64,000 nt of DNA from Paludibacter sp963678465 (GCA_963678465.1 OY782858.1:2914001-2978000); one strand, 5' to 3'; counted from the first letter of the stretch, positions 43,902-51,679 are shown. Notes: generated by a model from the sequence alone, not told the origin. Translations and numbers: made by a program.

Positions 43902-44999
43902 TTAACTACAAGTTATAATATCTTCCTCCGATAATTTAGTTTGTTCACGCATCAATGGTTCATCTACAGCATCGATAATTTCAAAAAGATCTTTTAAAGT
44001 TTCTGCACGTAGCATGGCTATTCGTGTATCTTTAAAATTAGGAATTCCTTTGAAAACAGGTGTAGCTGCTAAATGCCGACGACTATGAATAATACCTTTC
44101 AGACGTTTATTCAAAAAATCATCTGAAAATTTTTGAAATAAATCATCATTTAGATGAAGTGTATCACTTTCGTCCAAATCAAGCCATTTCACAGAGGCGA
44201 TTACATGCTCCTTAAGTATTGCTTTTTGTTCTTCAAAATTTAAAATTTGCTTGTGCTCACCAGTGCGAAAAAAGTGTTTTATTTCCGAAAAAAACCAGGG
44301 ACGACCAATGGAACCACGACCTACCATAACAGCATCCACACCATAACGATTAAAGCATTCTAAAGCACGCTCAGGTGTAGTAACATCACCATTACCAATG
44401 ATGGGTATCTTCATTCGCTGATTATTCTTTACATCGGCAATAAGCGTCCAATCGGCATCACCTTTGTACATTTGCGAACGGGTACGACCATGAATTGTCA
44501 ATGCCTGAATGCCACAGTCCTGCAATTGTTCAGCCAGTTCTACAATTACTTTATTATCGTCGTCCCATCCTAAACGTGTTTTCACTGTTACAGGAAGTTT
44601 TACTGCTTTTACTACATCCGAAGTAATCTTAAGCATACGTGGAATGTCGCGCAAAAGCCCCGCTCCTGCTCCTTTGCCAGCCACTTTTTTTACGGGACAA
44701 CCAAAATTTATATCAATAATATCCGGATTAGCTTCTTCGGCTATTCGGGCTGCTTCGGCCATCGAAACCGGATCGTGTCCATAAATTTGAATCGCAATCG
44801 GACGCTCTTCTGGGTAAATTGTCAACTTTTGTTGTGTGCGGTTCACGCTACGAATTAGCGCTTCGGACGATACAAATTCGGTATATAACATATCTGCTCC
44901 AAAACGTTTACACAACAGCCGAAATGCCGGGTCGGTAACATCCTCCATAGGAGCCAAAAAGAGCGGTTTATCGGGAAATTCTATATTCGAAATCTTCAT
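43902..44999 (-). CDS. dusB: tRNA-dihydrouridine synthase (DusB-like)
   Basis: I choose ATG 44999 (MKISNIEFPDKPLFLAPMEDVTDPAFR), 365 residues, since the 34 residues upstream in the frame look like shadow coding and a TAACTTTG -7 box lies at 45025-45018, just before it. The Dus FMN barrel shows INFGCPVKKV with the catalytic cysteine near residue 100, then GAGLL, and TIHGRTRSQMYKGDADW. It reduces uridines in tRNA. The M13 peptidase gene lies downstream. Confidence 0.93.
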   Translation of the reverse strand: MKISNIEFPDKPLFLAPMEDVTDPAFRLLCKRFGADMLYTEFVSSEALIRSVNRTQQKLTIYPEERPIAIQIYGHDPVSMAEAARIAEEANPDIIDINFGCPVKKVAGKGAGAGLLRDIPRMLKITSDVVKAVKLPVTVKTRLGWDDDNKVIVELAEQLQDCGIQALTIHGRTRSQMYKGDADWTLIADVKNNQRMKIPIIGNGDVTTPERALECFNRYGVDAVMVGRGSIGRPWFFSEIKHFFRTGEHKQILNFEEQKAILKEHVIASVKWLDLDESDTLHLNDDLFQKFSDDFLNKRLKGIIHSRRHLAATPVFKGIPNFKDTRIAMLRAETLKDLFEIIDAVDEPLMREQTKLSEEDIITCS

Positions 45000-45017
45000 A
45001 TTTATACAAAATGGATG

Positions 45018-45049
45018 CAAAGTTAGAAATAATATTGATACACAACAAT
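45018..45049 (-). promoter_or_regulatory. Promoter of dusB
   Basis: Minus strand ATTG (45049-45046), 20 bases, TAACTTTG (45025-45018): one mismatch to the -33 box and a full -7 box. The start site would be about 10 bases before the ATG. Confidence 0.55.
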
Positions 45050-45103
45050 TGCAGGAATATAATAAACTCATTTTCAATAATAATTGTTCTGATAAAGGCA
45101 AAA

Positions 45104-45138
45104 TAAAAATCCCTGATTGAATTTTTTCAATCAGGGAT
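45104..45138 (-). terminator. Terminator after the DUF5692-like gene
   Basis: ATCCCTGATTGAA (45109-45121) and TTCAATCAGGGAT (45126-45138) form a perfect 13-bp stem with a TTTT loop; TTTTATTTT follows on the minus strand. Confidence 0.9.
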
Positions 45139-45160
45139 AATATAAATATTTAAAATCTTA

Positions 45161-46093
45161 TTATTTCTTTACTGCAATTTCAGCATAATTTGGTTCATCA
45201 ATATAAACTTCAACCTTTAAAGGATTCCGTTTGTATTTAAATATTTTATAAAAATGGAAAAACAAAACACCAACATTGAAAGCCAGTGCCAACGCACTCA
45301 ACGTCCATAAGGCATCAGGATTGTGCGATGATTTAACGGCAAACATCGATTCGTCGACAAAAACAGGGAAACACATTGTAAACATCATCCAAATGGCAAG
45401 CGTCTGTGCACGATGTTGTAGCCACGCTCCTTTTCCCATAAAAAATGCGGGGATAGTACACGAAACCAGCAAAGCAGCTCCAGCATAGAAAGAATGATCG
45501 GAAACACAGTTGTATACATACGCAAAGTTCCATAAATCGTAAGCTATAATCCACCACCAAAGTTGATCGGGCCACAACATATCTTTCTTTTTATCCTTAC
45601 CAATAAAAATTCCCATCCAACCTGAAATGGTGATTATATTGATAATTCCGGCAATTCCATTCATAATATTCCAACTTCCTCCCTGCATAGTTACGCCGTT
45701 TACGACCGATCCAAATAAATCGCCATGATACATAGCATAAACCTGAAAATCGCGAATTACAGCCTCTAGAATATTGATGGATAAAATAAGAGGAGGGAAA
45801 ATTAATAACCATTTGTAAGAAATCCCCTTTTTGCTGTGGCGTAAATACATAAAACCAAGAACTCCAGCCAACGCAGAATAAACTTTTACCCAATGAAACC
45901 AGGTACCTACACTTGACTCTGGTCCGGCAGTATTTGGCCAAACAGCAAAAGTCAGAATGACAGGAACAAAAATATAAACAACATAAGAAAACCACTTGCT
46001 CGAACGTGTCAATTCATTGATTAACATAAGTCCGGCAACAACTCCACACCACATAAGCGCAGAGTACCACGGAATTGATTCGAAGAAAAACAT
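45161..46093 (-). CDS. Polytopic membrane protein (DUF5692-like)
   Basis: A 310-residue protein with about eight to nine transmembrane helices, rich in Trp (WPDQLWWWIIAYDLWNFAYVYNC). I recognise it as resembling the uncharacterised DUF5692 family of Bacteroidota; no function is known to me. It is divergent from a TetR regulator with a perfect 16-base palindrome between them, so it is probably the regulator's target and might be involved in export or sensing of the effector. No signal peptide beyond the first helix and no catalytic motif is visible. Confidence 0.75.
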   Translation of the reverse strand: MFFFESIPWYSALMWCGVVAGLMLINELTRSSKWFSYVVYIFVPVILTFAVWPNTAGPESSVGTWFHWVKVYSALAGVLGFMYLRHSKKGISYKWLLIFPPLILSINILEAVIRDFQVYAMYHGDLFGSVVNGVTMQGGSWNIMNGIAGIINIITISGWMGIFIGKDKKKDMLWPDQLWWWIIAYDLWNFAYVYNCVSDHSFYAGAALLVSCTIPAFFMGKGAWLQHRAQTLAIWMMFTMCFPVFVDESMFAVKSSHNPDALWTLSALALAFNVGVLFFHFYKIFKYKRNPLKVEVYIDEPNYAEIAVKK

Positions 46094-46165
46094 ACTATTA
46101 ATTTTTTAGTTATTGTATTGAAAATTAAATTCACACTGCAATGATAAGAAAATTATTTCAATAAT

Positions 46166-46181
46166 TAGTACATTTGTACTA
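46166..46181. promoter_or_regulatory. Perfect palindrome, candidate TetR operator
   Basis: TAGTACATTTGTACTA is a perfect 7-2-7 inverted repeat in the 158-base divergent region. It covers the -33 position of the leftward promoter (TATCATTG -7 box at 46146-46139) and lies about 35 bases upstream of the rightward -33 region. Confidence 0.65.
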
Positions 46182-46239
46182 TTTTATTTATAATTTAGTT
46201 GTAAAAAATTAAAATTATGGTGTTTATAGCACATTTAGC

Positions 46240-46247
46240 TATCTTTG
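46240..46247 (+). promoter_or_regulatory. -7 box of the TetR gene, implying a leaderless transcript
   Basis: TATCTTTG ends four bases before the ATG at 46252. With the usual start site about 5-8 bases after this box, the mRNA would begin at or within a base or two of the start codon. TATG at 46216-46219 is a -33 box with one mismatch at 20-base spacing. Confidence 0.55.
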
Positions 46248-46251
46248 CAGC

Positions 46252-46887
46252 ATGAAACAAAAGCCTGTAACAACAAAAACAAAGATACTGGACACAGCAA
46301 TAAACATGTTGAACGAACTGGGGTTATCCAACGTTAAACTGCGTGATGTGTCACAGGCTTTACATATAAGCATTGGAAATCTAACCTATCATTATCCCAA
46401 ATGGGAAAATCTGATGGACGATATATTTGGACAATTTCAAAGCGATATCAATCAATTATACGATTTTTTTCCAAAAGATATTTCGGAAGTTGTGAATTAC
46501 ATTGAGCGGATATACGAAATACAGCTTAAATATGCATTTTTGTTTTCTAACTTCTATATCTTTTTTCAACAATACCCGAAATATAAAGCCACTGAAGAAG
46601 ATTTTTTTATAAATAGAATGAAGATAATGCGCGAAGCTCTGGAAAAATTAGTAGAGAAAAAATACCTCTATCCTGCCGGATGCGAGCACAATTACGATTT
46701 ACTTGTAAAAAACACATGGCTTATTCTTTCAGGCTGGTATGGCTTTTCGATGATATTTAAAAATACAAAGTACGCAATCACCAAAGAAGAATTTTTCCTT
46801 TCTATTTGGAACATGTACGTATACCATTTAACTGAATCAGGGAAAGAAATCGTTCGAAAATCATATGCTGATTTATTTGAAAAATAA
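46252..46887 (+). CDS. TetR-family transcriptional regulator
   Basis: A 211-residue protein with an N-terminal TetR helix-turn-helix (residues 10-56, KILDTAINMLNELGLSNVKLRDVSQ then ISIGNLTYHYPKWENLMDDIF) and an all-helical ligand domain rich in Phe and Tyr. It likely represses the divergent DUF5692-like gene through the palindrome at 46166. The start codon lies four bases after a -7 box. The downstream exported-protein gene begins 39 bases after it and may be cotranscribed. Confidence 0.9.
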   Translation: MKQKPVTTKTKILDTAINMLNELGLSNVKLRDVSQALHISIGNLTYHYPKWENLMDDIFGQFQSDINQLYDFFPKDISEVVNYIERIYEIQLKYAFLFSNFYIFFQQYPKYKATEEDFFINRMKIMREALEKLVEKKYLYPAGCEHNYDLLVKNTWLILSGWYGFSMIFKNTKYAITKEEFFLSIWNMYVYHLTESGKEIVRKSYADLFEK

Positions 46888-46925
46888 CTGTATATCTTAT
46901 GTTCATTGATTTAAACCAAAATAAA

Positions 46926-47798
46926 ATGAAAGTTTTTGTTTTTATATTGACAATTATTTCTGCATTAATTATAAATATAAATGCACAAACAGTAAAATAT
47001 GCACCAGCCTGGTTTGGACCCAACGCCAATCCTGTACCCGAATTTACCGATGGGCGTATTCCTGCAAAAACCACTGTTAGCCTGATGGGCGATTATTACT
47101 TTGGATATGGCGATGAAACAAAAAACGGCTATTTTAAAATAGAAATTCCGCTTGTTGCTGAACGTGTATCGTTTAAAATATGGTCGACTGTATTTGAACA
47201 TTATAAAGTGACACCCGAACTAAGCGCCCACAGACAAATGAGTGGCAATCTCACCGGAAAATCTAATGGCGATTTCTATGTGCAAACCCGTATTTCTCTA
47301 TTAAAAGAAAAGAAATATGCACCTGCAATAATTCTGAACTCTACTTTAAAAACAGCTTCTGGAACAAATTTTAATGAACGACGCTACTTTGATACGCCGG
47401 GATATTATTTTGATGTTGAATTTGCCAAATCGATACATACAAAGGGGAAATTTATAAACGAACTGCGCGCAGTTGGCAACCTTGGTTTTCTGTGCTGGGA
47501 AACTACCGGAAGCCGGCAAAACGATGCTCCTATGTATGGTGCAAAAATAATTATAGGAAACCAAAACTGGAAATTAGACAACACACTTTCGGGCTATTGG
47601 GGATGGATGCACACAAGCTCAACTTATGGTGCCGATTACGGGGATGCTCCGCTGGTTTATGCAGCAAAACTCACAATTATGAGAAGTAAGATTGATTATT
47701 TTGCACAATATCAGTATGGAATTAATGATTTTCAATATCATCAACTTAGACTTGGTATCAGTTTTCCGATAGAAAAGTTGACTCCAAACTACCCCTAA
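46926..47798 (+). CDS. Exported beta-rich protein, probable outer-membrane barrel
   Basis: I use ATG 46926 (MKVFVFILTIISALIININAQ), a clean signal peptide; the frame opens nine codons earlier. The 290-residue product alternates polar and hydrophobic residues with many aromatic positions (GYYFDVEFAKS, FAQYQYGINDFQYHQLRLGISFPI), as in small outer-membrane barrels. I do not recognise a named family. Its last residues and TAA stop (47796-47798) are inside a short dispersed repeat (CCCCTAACCCC), so the natural C-terminus after ISFPIEKL may have been replaced. Confidence 0.75.
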   Translation: MKVFVFILTIISALIININAQTVKYAPAWFGPNANPVPEFTDGRIPAKTTVSLMGDYYFGYGDETKNGYFKIEIPLVAERVSFKIWSTVFEHYKVTPELSAHRQMSGNLTGKSNGDFYVQTRISLLKEKKYAPAIILNSTLKTASGTNFNERRYFDTPGYYFDVEFAKSIHTKGKFINELRAVGNLGFLCWETTGSRQNDAPMYGAKIIIGNQNWKLDNTLSGYWGWMHTSSTYGADYGDAPLVYAAKLTIMRSKIDYFAQYQYGINDFQYHQLRLGISFPIEKLTPNYP

Positions 47799-47810
47799 CC
47801 CCTAAAGGGG
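47791..47810 (-). repeat. Short-form dispersed element at a gene end
   Basis: ACCCCTAACCCCTAAAGGGG is the reverse complement of the short form at 19897-19940. It overlaps the stop codon of the preceding gene and lies 33 bases before the U32 gene. Confidence 0.85.
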
Positions 47811-47843
47811 AATTAAATTACAACATTCAATTATTTTATAAAG

Positions 47844-49193
47844 ATGAATCAAGAAAACATACAAAACGAAACTAACTTCAACTCCCCCTTTAGGCTTCGA
47901 CGTGAGCTCAGCCGAACGGGGTTGGGGGGCAGATCAGCTTATGAGATTATGGCTCCGGCCGGATCGTGGGAAAGTTTATCGGCAGCTATTAAAGCGGGTG
48001 CTGATTCGGTATATTTTGGTATTGAAAAACTAAATATGCGCAGCAAATCGAGCAGTAATTTTACGACAGAAGATTTACGCGAAATTGTACGTATTTGCAA
48101 GGAAAACAACGTTAAAAGTTACCTGACGGTCAACACTATTCTCTACGATAATGACTTGACTTTGATGCGCGAAATAATTGATGTAGCCAAAGAAGTACAA
48201 GTTTCGGCCATTATTGCCGCAGATGTTTCGGCATTAATGTATGCCAATTCAATAGGTGTAGAAGTGCATTTATCCACTCAATTGAATATTTCTAACGTTG
48301 AAGCTTTGAAGTTTTACGCACAATTTGCCGATGTTGTTGTGCTGGCGCGTGAACTGAATATGGAGCAGGTTGCTGAAATTTATCAGGCCATTATTACAGA
48401 TAATATCCGGGGTAAAGGCGGTGAATTGATCCGCATAGAAATGTTCTGTCACGGTGCATTGTGTATGGCTGTTTCGGGTAAATGTTACCTCAGTCTGCAC
48501 GAAAAAAATGTATCGGCCAATCGCGGTGCCTGCAATCAGATTTGCCGCCGGGGTTATACGGTGAAAGACAAAGATTCGGAAATTGAACTCGAAATTGACA
48601 ACGAATACATTATGTCGCCCAAAGACCTTAAAACAATTGGTTTTATCGACGAAATGCTCGCAGCTGGGGTGCGCGTTTTCAAAATTGAAGGTCGTGCGCG
48701 TGGTGCCGAATATGTAAAAACAGTAGTAGGTTGTTACAAAGAAGCTATTGAATCGGTGCTGAACGGGACGTTTACTGACGAGAAAAAGGAAGATTGGAAC
48801 CTTCGCCTTAGCAAAGTATTTAATCGTGGATTTTGGAACGGCTATTACCTCGGACAGCGACTTGGCGAATGGAGCAACAACTATGGTTCCGAAGCAACAC
48901 ATAAAAAAATATATGTAGGCAAATGTACCAACTTCTTTCAAAAACTGGGTGTGGCCGAGTTTTTATTGGAAGCGCAATACCTTGAAGTGGGCAACGAAAT
49001 ACTGATTACCGGCGAAACTACCGGCGCATACGAAGATACAGTAAAAGAAATGCGTGTGAAGCTCGAACCGGTGGATAAAGTAGAAAAAGGTACTTATTTC
49101 TCCATGAAAACCAACGAGCTGATACGACGAAATGATAAATTATTCAAGATAGTTCCAACGGAACATGCAGCAAAAAAAGCGGATCAATTATGA
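47844..49193 (+). CDS. Peptidase U32 family protein (TrhP-like)
   Basis: The 449-residue product carries the U32 signature EMFCHGALCMAVSGKCYLS (near residues 204-222) and the nearby cysteines GACNQICRRGY. Relatives include TrhP, an iron-sulfur tRNA uridine hydroxylation factor, so tRNA modification is more likely than proteolysis. The family usually starts a few residues before APAGSWE. Here residues 3-30 come from the dispersed repeat, and the only in-frame ATG after the repeat is inside IMAPAG. The repeat has thus apparently supplied the start. The stop codon is inside the terminator hairpin. Confidence 0.88.
   Translation: MNQENIQNETNFNSPFRLRRELSRTGLGGRSAYEIMAPAGSWESLSAAIKAGADSVYFGIEKLNMRSKSSSNFTTEDLREIVRICKENNVKSYLTVNTILYDNDLTLMREIIDVAKEVQVSAIIAADVSALMYANSIGVEVHLSTQLNISNVEALKFYAQFADVVVLARELNMEQVAEIYQAIITDNIRGKGGELIRIEMFCHGALCMAVSGKCYLSLHEKNVSANRGACNQICRRGYTVKDKDSEIELEIDNEYIMSPKDLKTIGFIDEMLAAGVRVFKIEGRARGAEYVKTVVGCYKEAIESVLNGTFTDEKKEDWNLRLSKVFNRGFWNGYYLGQRLGEWSNNYGSEATHKKIYVGKCTNFFQKLGVAEFLLEAQYLEVGNEILITGETTGAYEDTVKEMRVKLEPVDKVEKGTYFSMKTNELIRRNDKLFKIVPTEHAAKKADQL
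47853..47930 (+). repeat. Dispersed palindromic element inside the U32 start
   Basis: Bases 47884-47923 are identical to 19784-19745 reverse-complemented, and homology extends upstream to about 47853 (ACATACAAAAC). It encodes SPFRLRRELSRTGLGGR in frame with the U32 protein. The TGAGCTCA centre and CCCCCT/AGGGGG-type ends make it an imperfect palindrome. Confidence 0.9.
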
Positions 49194-49203
49194 TCCGCTT
49201 TTT
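49174..49203 (+). terminator. Terminator overlapping the U32 stop codon
   Basis: AAAAAGCGGATCA (49174-49186) pairs with TGATCCGCTTTTT (49191-49203) around ATTA. The TGA stop is the first codon of the right arm, so the last codons lie inside the stem. Confidence 0.9.
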
Positions 49204-49237
49204 CTATTATAAAAACCTGCATAAACCTAAAATTTTA

Positions 49238-49654
49238 TTATCTCCAACTCGGCTTACCCATTCCATTACGCATCATAAAGCGGTAAAATCCTGAGTAACT
49301 TCCAAATCCCAAACGCTTCGACACTTGCTTCAAATCTTTCTTTGAACCTTTTAGTAAATCATTAGCCATAAGCAAAACATATGCTTCGGTAAAATCAGTG
49401 TATTTCATACCCGTAAGTGTAAATACCGTAGTACACATATATGATCGTTGAATGCCAAGTAATTTTGCATGAAAGTGACCTGAATGTAAGCCGCGTTGGT
49501 GCAAATTATTCACAAAAGCATCCAGAAAAGCACTACCCGTAGGGCAAAAACCTGTTGTAGGTACTTCTATTGAACTATCGGCCTCCAAAGTTTCGGGTTG
49601 ATCCATATTAATATACAAATCAGCTGGTTTGTACTGTTTAAATGTTGCATTCAT
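49238..49654 (-). CDS. Small protein with AraC-type DNA-binding domain
   Basis: A 138-residue protein. The last 70 residues (AYVLLMANDLLKGSKKDLKQVSKRLGFGSYSGFYRFM) follow the AraC helix-turn-helix pattern: a first helix, then the QVSKRLGF second HTH with GFYRFMMRNGMGKPSW. The N-terminal 60 residues show no cupin domain, unlike full AraC regulators (about 280 residues). It may be an orphan DNA-binding protein or a truncated regulator. The tandem array at 49727-49936 lies directly upstream. Confidence 0.7.
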   Translation of the reverse strand: MNATFKQYKPADLYINMDQPETLEADSSIEVPTTGFCPTGSAFLDAFVNNLHQRGLHSGHFHAKLLGIQRSYMCTTVFTLTGMKYTDFTEAYVLLMANDLLKGSKKDLKQVSKRLGFGSYSGFYRFMMRNGMGKPSWR

Positions 49655-49726
49655 ACATCATTATTTAAGGCAATTACCCTGCAAAAATAGTAATAATTTT
49701 CATTGAAAATAGCAAAGTATGAATTT

Positions 49727-49936
49727 AAATATTGCGGTTGGTATATCATTGACAATATCCGAAAGTTCGGAAATTGCGAGTGATAGATCATTGGCAATTT
49801 CCTAAAGATGGGATATTGCTGTTGAGTACTCAGTGGCACTTTCCGAAGATTCAGAAAGTGCTAATGATAGATCATTGGCAATATTTGAAGCATCGGAAAT
49901 TGCGGTTAGTATATTATTGGTAATGTCACAACATAT
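49727..49936. repeat. Five-copy 42-bp tandem repeat made of 21-bp halves
   Basis: Units at 49727, 49769, 49811, 49853 and 49895 share GGAAATTGC...GATAGATCATTGGCAAT patterns with about 60-80 percent identity by eye. Adjacent half-units form inverted repeats with 8-9-base loops, such as GGCAATTTCC facing GGATATTGC, and GCACTTTC facing GAAAGTGC at 49837-49861. The last pair has matching changes on both arms, which supports a conserved hairpin. Confidence 0.8.
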
Positions 49937-49977
49937 TTATTAGCGAAAATATGATAGTAGACGTTCAATAAAAAACA

Positions 49978-50124
49978 TTATTCACTTAAGCTTTCATTCC
50001 TATTATTATTCCCAATAAATTTTTCTAGCTTTTTTATACTATCGACCACAGATAGCCTTTCAGGCATTGTTCCCTCAGGTTCTTGAATAGTTTTCCGCAC
50101 TTTTGCACCTACTTCAAAATGAAA
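49978..50124 (-). pseudogene. C-terminal remnant of a DinD/BRO-like protein
   Basis: On the minus strand, 50124-49978 encodes 48 residues beginning FHFEVGAKVRKTI, then GTMPERL, and ending LKKLE-like residues and NNNRNESLSE before TAA. This pattern (VGKKVRxTI, GGTMPE, KxLE) is the C-terminal end of DNA-damage-inducible protein D-like proteins. A stop codon (50127-50125) directly precedes it and no body of the gene is found upstream, as nadA begins there after a terminator. It appears to be a decayed fragment. The rest of the 590-base gap (49655-50245) holds the tandem array and the nadA terminator. Confidence 0.5.
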
Positions 50125-50173
50125 TCATCTCGTGCTAATCCATGAAATGATTATTTATCATTTCTCCACTATT

Positions 50174-50220
50174 AATTAAAAATACCTGTTAAAATGAGTT
50201 ATTCATTCAAACAGGTATTT
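50174..50220 (-). terminator. Terminator after nadA
   Basis: AAATACCTGTT (50180-50190) and AACAGGTATTT (50210-50220) pair, with inner AATGA/TCATT. On the minus strand the T-run TTTTTAATTAA follows. Confidence 0.85.
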
Positions 50221-50245
50221 ATATACTATTCATTTTCAAAAAAGC

Positions 50246-51175
50246 TTAGCTCATCTCCAACATTCTCAGGATAGGTTTCACTGCTTTCACTCTCACTTCT
50301 TCGTCTACCAAAATTTCAGGTGATTCGTTCAATAAGCAATTATAGAGTTTTTCGAGTGTATTTAGGCGCATAAAATTACATTCGTTGCAGGCACAAGTGC
50401 TGTCATTCGGAGGCACAGGAATAAACTCTTTATCCGGGTTTTTCTTTTGCATTTCGTGAATAATTCCACTTTCGGTGGCTACTAAAAATGATTTTTTATC
50501 CGAATTTATTGTATAATTAAGCAAAGCCTGAGTACTTCCAATAAAATCGGCCATCAGCAGCAACGGACGCTTACATTCCGGGTGAGCCAATACTTCAGCT
50601 TCGGGATGCTCAGATTTTAGTTTCACCAGCTTTTCAACAGAGAATTGCTCGTGTACATGGCATGCTCCGTCCCACAGTAACATATCACGACCGGTTACAC
50701 TGTTGATATAATTTCCAAGATTTCTATCCGGCCCAAAAATTAATTTCGCATCTTTGGGGAACTGATCTACTATTTTCTTGGCATTGGTCGACGTTACCAC
50801 CACATCGGTAAGCGCTTTTACGGCTGCTGTGGTGTTTACGTACGAAATAACTGTGTGATCAGGGTGTGCCTTTGTAAATGCTTCAAATGCGTCGGCAGGG
50901 CAGCTGTCGGCCAACGAGCAGCCGGCTTCCATGTCGGGCACCAATACTTTTTTAGAAGGAGAAAGAATTTTAGCAGTTTCGCCCATGAAATGAACGCCAC
51001 AAAGCACAATGATATCGGCATCGGTTTTAGCTGCCCATTGTGCCAGTGCCAGACTATCGCCAATCACATCGGCTATATCCTGTATATCGCCCATTTGGTA
51101 GTAGTGAGCCATGATAACGGCGTTTTTTTCTTTTTTCAGTCGGTTGATTTCCGATATAAGTTCTGATTTATTCAT
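50246..51175 (-). CDS. nadA: Quinolinate synthase NadA
   Basis: I choose ATG 51175 (MNKSELISEINRLKKEKNAVIMAHYYQ), 309 residues, the normal length of this NadA class; an in-frame upstream start (51214) adds 13 residues of low complexity. NadA has a [4Fe-4S] cluster; the visible conserved cysteines are in VLCGVHFMGETAK, MEAGCSLADSCP and CACNECNFMRLN. It condenses iminoaspartate with dihydroxyacetone phosphate to quinolinate for NAD synthesis. NadB and NadC are not in the window. A -7 box at 51420-51413 would give a long leader of about 230 bases. Confidence 0.95.
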   Translation of the reverse strand: MNKSELISEINRLKKEKNAVIMAHYYQMGDIQDIADVIGDSLALAQWAAKTDADIIVLCGVHFMGETAKILSPSKKVLVPDMEAGCSLADSCPADAFEAFTKAHPDHTVISYVNTTAAVKALTDVVVTSTNAKKIVDQFPKDAKLIFGPDRNLGNYINSVTGRDMLLWDGACHVHEQFSVEKLVKLKSEHPEAEVLAHPECKRPLLLMADFIGSTQALLNYTINSDKKSFLVATESGIIHEMQKKNPDKEFIPVPPNDSTCACNECNFMRLNTLEKLYNCLLNESPEILVDEEVRVKAVKPILRMLEMS

Positions 51176-51276
51176 TTGAATTTTTTTTAATTTCATTGTT
51201 TTCAAACAAAACATTATAATTATTCTTCTAAATTTTTACAAAAACTCTATTGAAGATAATAATAGTGTGTTCATAA

Positions 51277-51608
51277 GGTTGATAAAAATATTGATAAAAA
51301 CTTGTGTAATTAGTTATTGATTGTAAACGCTGACTCTATCAACAAAAAAAATATTTGATTTTAATTGAAAAACAAATAAATACTAACTTTATCAACATAT
51401 TGTTTATAACTGCAAAGTTAGAAACTTTTCTTCAAGTACTGTGCTCATAACCTTAAAAATGGCGTTAAAAAGTATGGCTAAAAAAAGTGCTAACTAATTT
51501 GTTTATATCAAAACAAGTGATATAAGGAGATAGTTTTCGGTTTTGATGCATTAAGTTTTAATATTTGTTTCAGTAGTTTTTCAACACTTATCAACAATTT
51601 GTTGATAG
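51277..51608. other. AT-rich gap with six DnaA-box-like 9-mers
   Basis: The 504-base gap upstream of nadA holds two exact TTATCAACA sites (51389-51397, 51588-51596) and four with one mismatch: 51277-51285 and 51289-51297 (minus strand), 51336-51344 (plus) and 51600-51608 (minus). These are one base from the E. coli DnaA box TTATCCACA. A candidate nadA -7 box TAACTTTG lies at 51420-51413. No open frame or RNA gene was seen. A replication origin or a DnaA-controlled leader are possible. Confidence 0.4.
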
Positions 51609-51620
51609 CTTTTAAAACAC

Positions 51621-51660
51621 AAAAAAATGGCGATGTATTCAATTACATCGCCATTTTTTT
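51621..51660. terminator. Perfect 17-bp bidirectional terminator
   Basis: AAAAAAATGGCGATGTA (51621-51637) and TACATCGCCATTTTTTT (51644-51660) pair perfectly around TTCAAT, with A/T runs on both sides. It lies 20 bases past the SDR stop. Confidence 0.92.
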
Positions 51661-51679
51661 TGTTGGGTACAGTAGGGTA

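Noticed and set aside
48270..48941. 223-codon minus-strand frame opposite the U32 gene
   Set aside because: Complementary to a conserved coding region, with Phe/Cys-rich composition typical of a shadow frame.
49651..49839. 62-codon minus-strand frame across the tandem array
   Set aside because: It arises from repeat periodicity (42 bases is 14 codons) and has no start signal.
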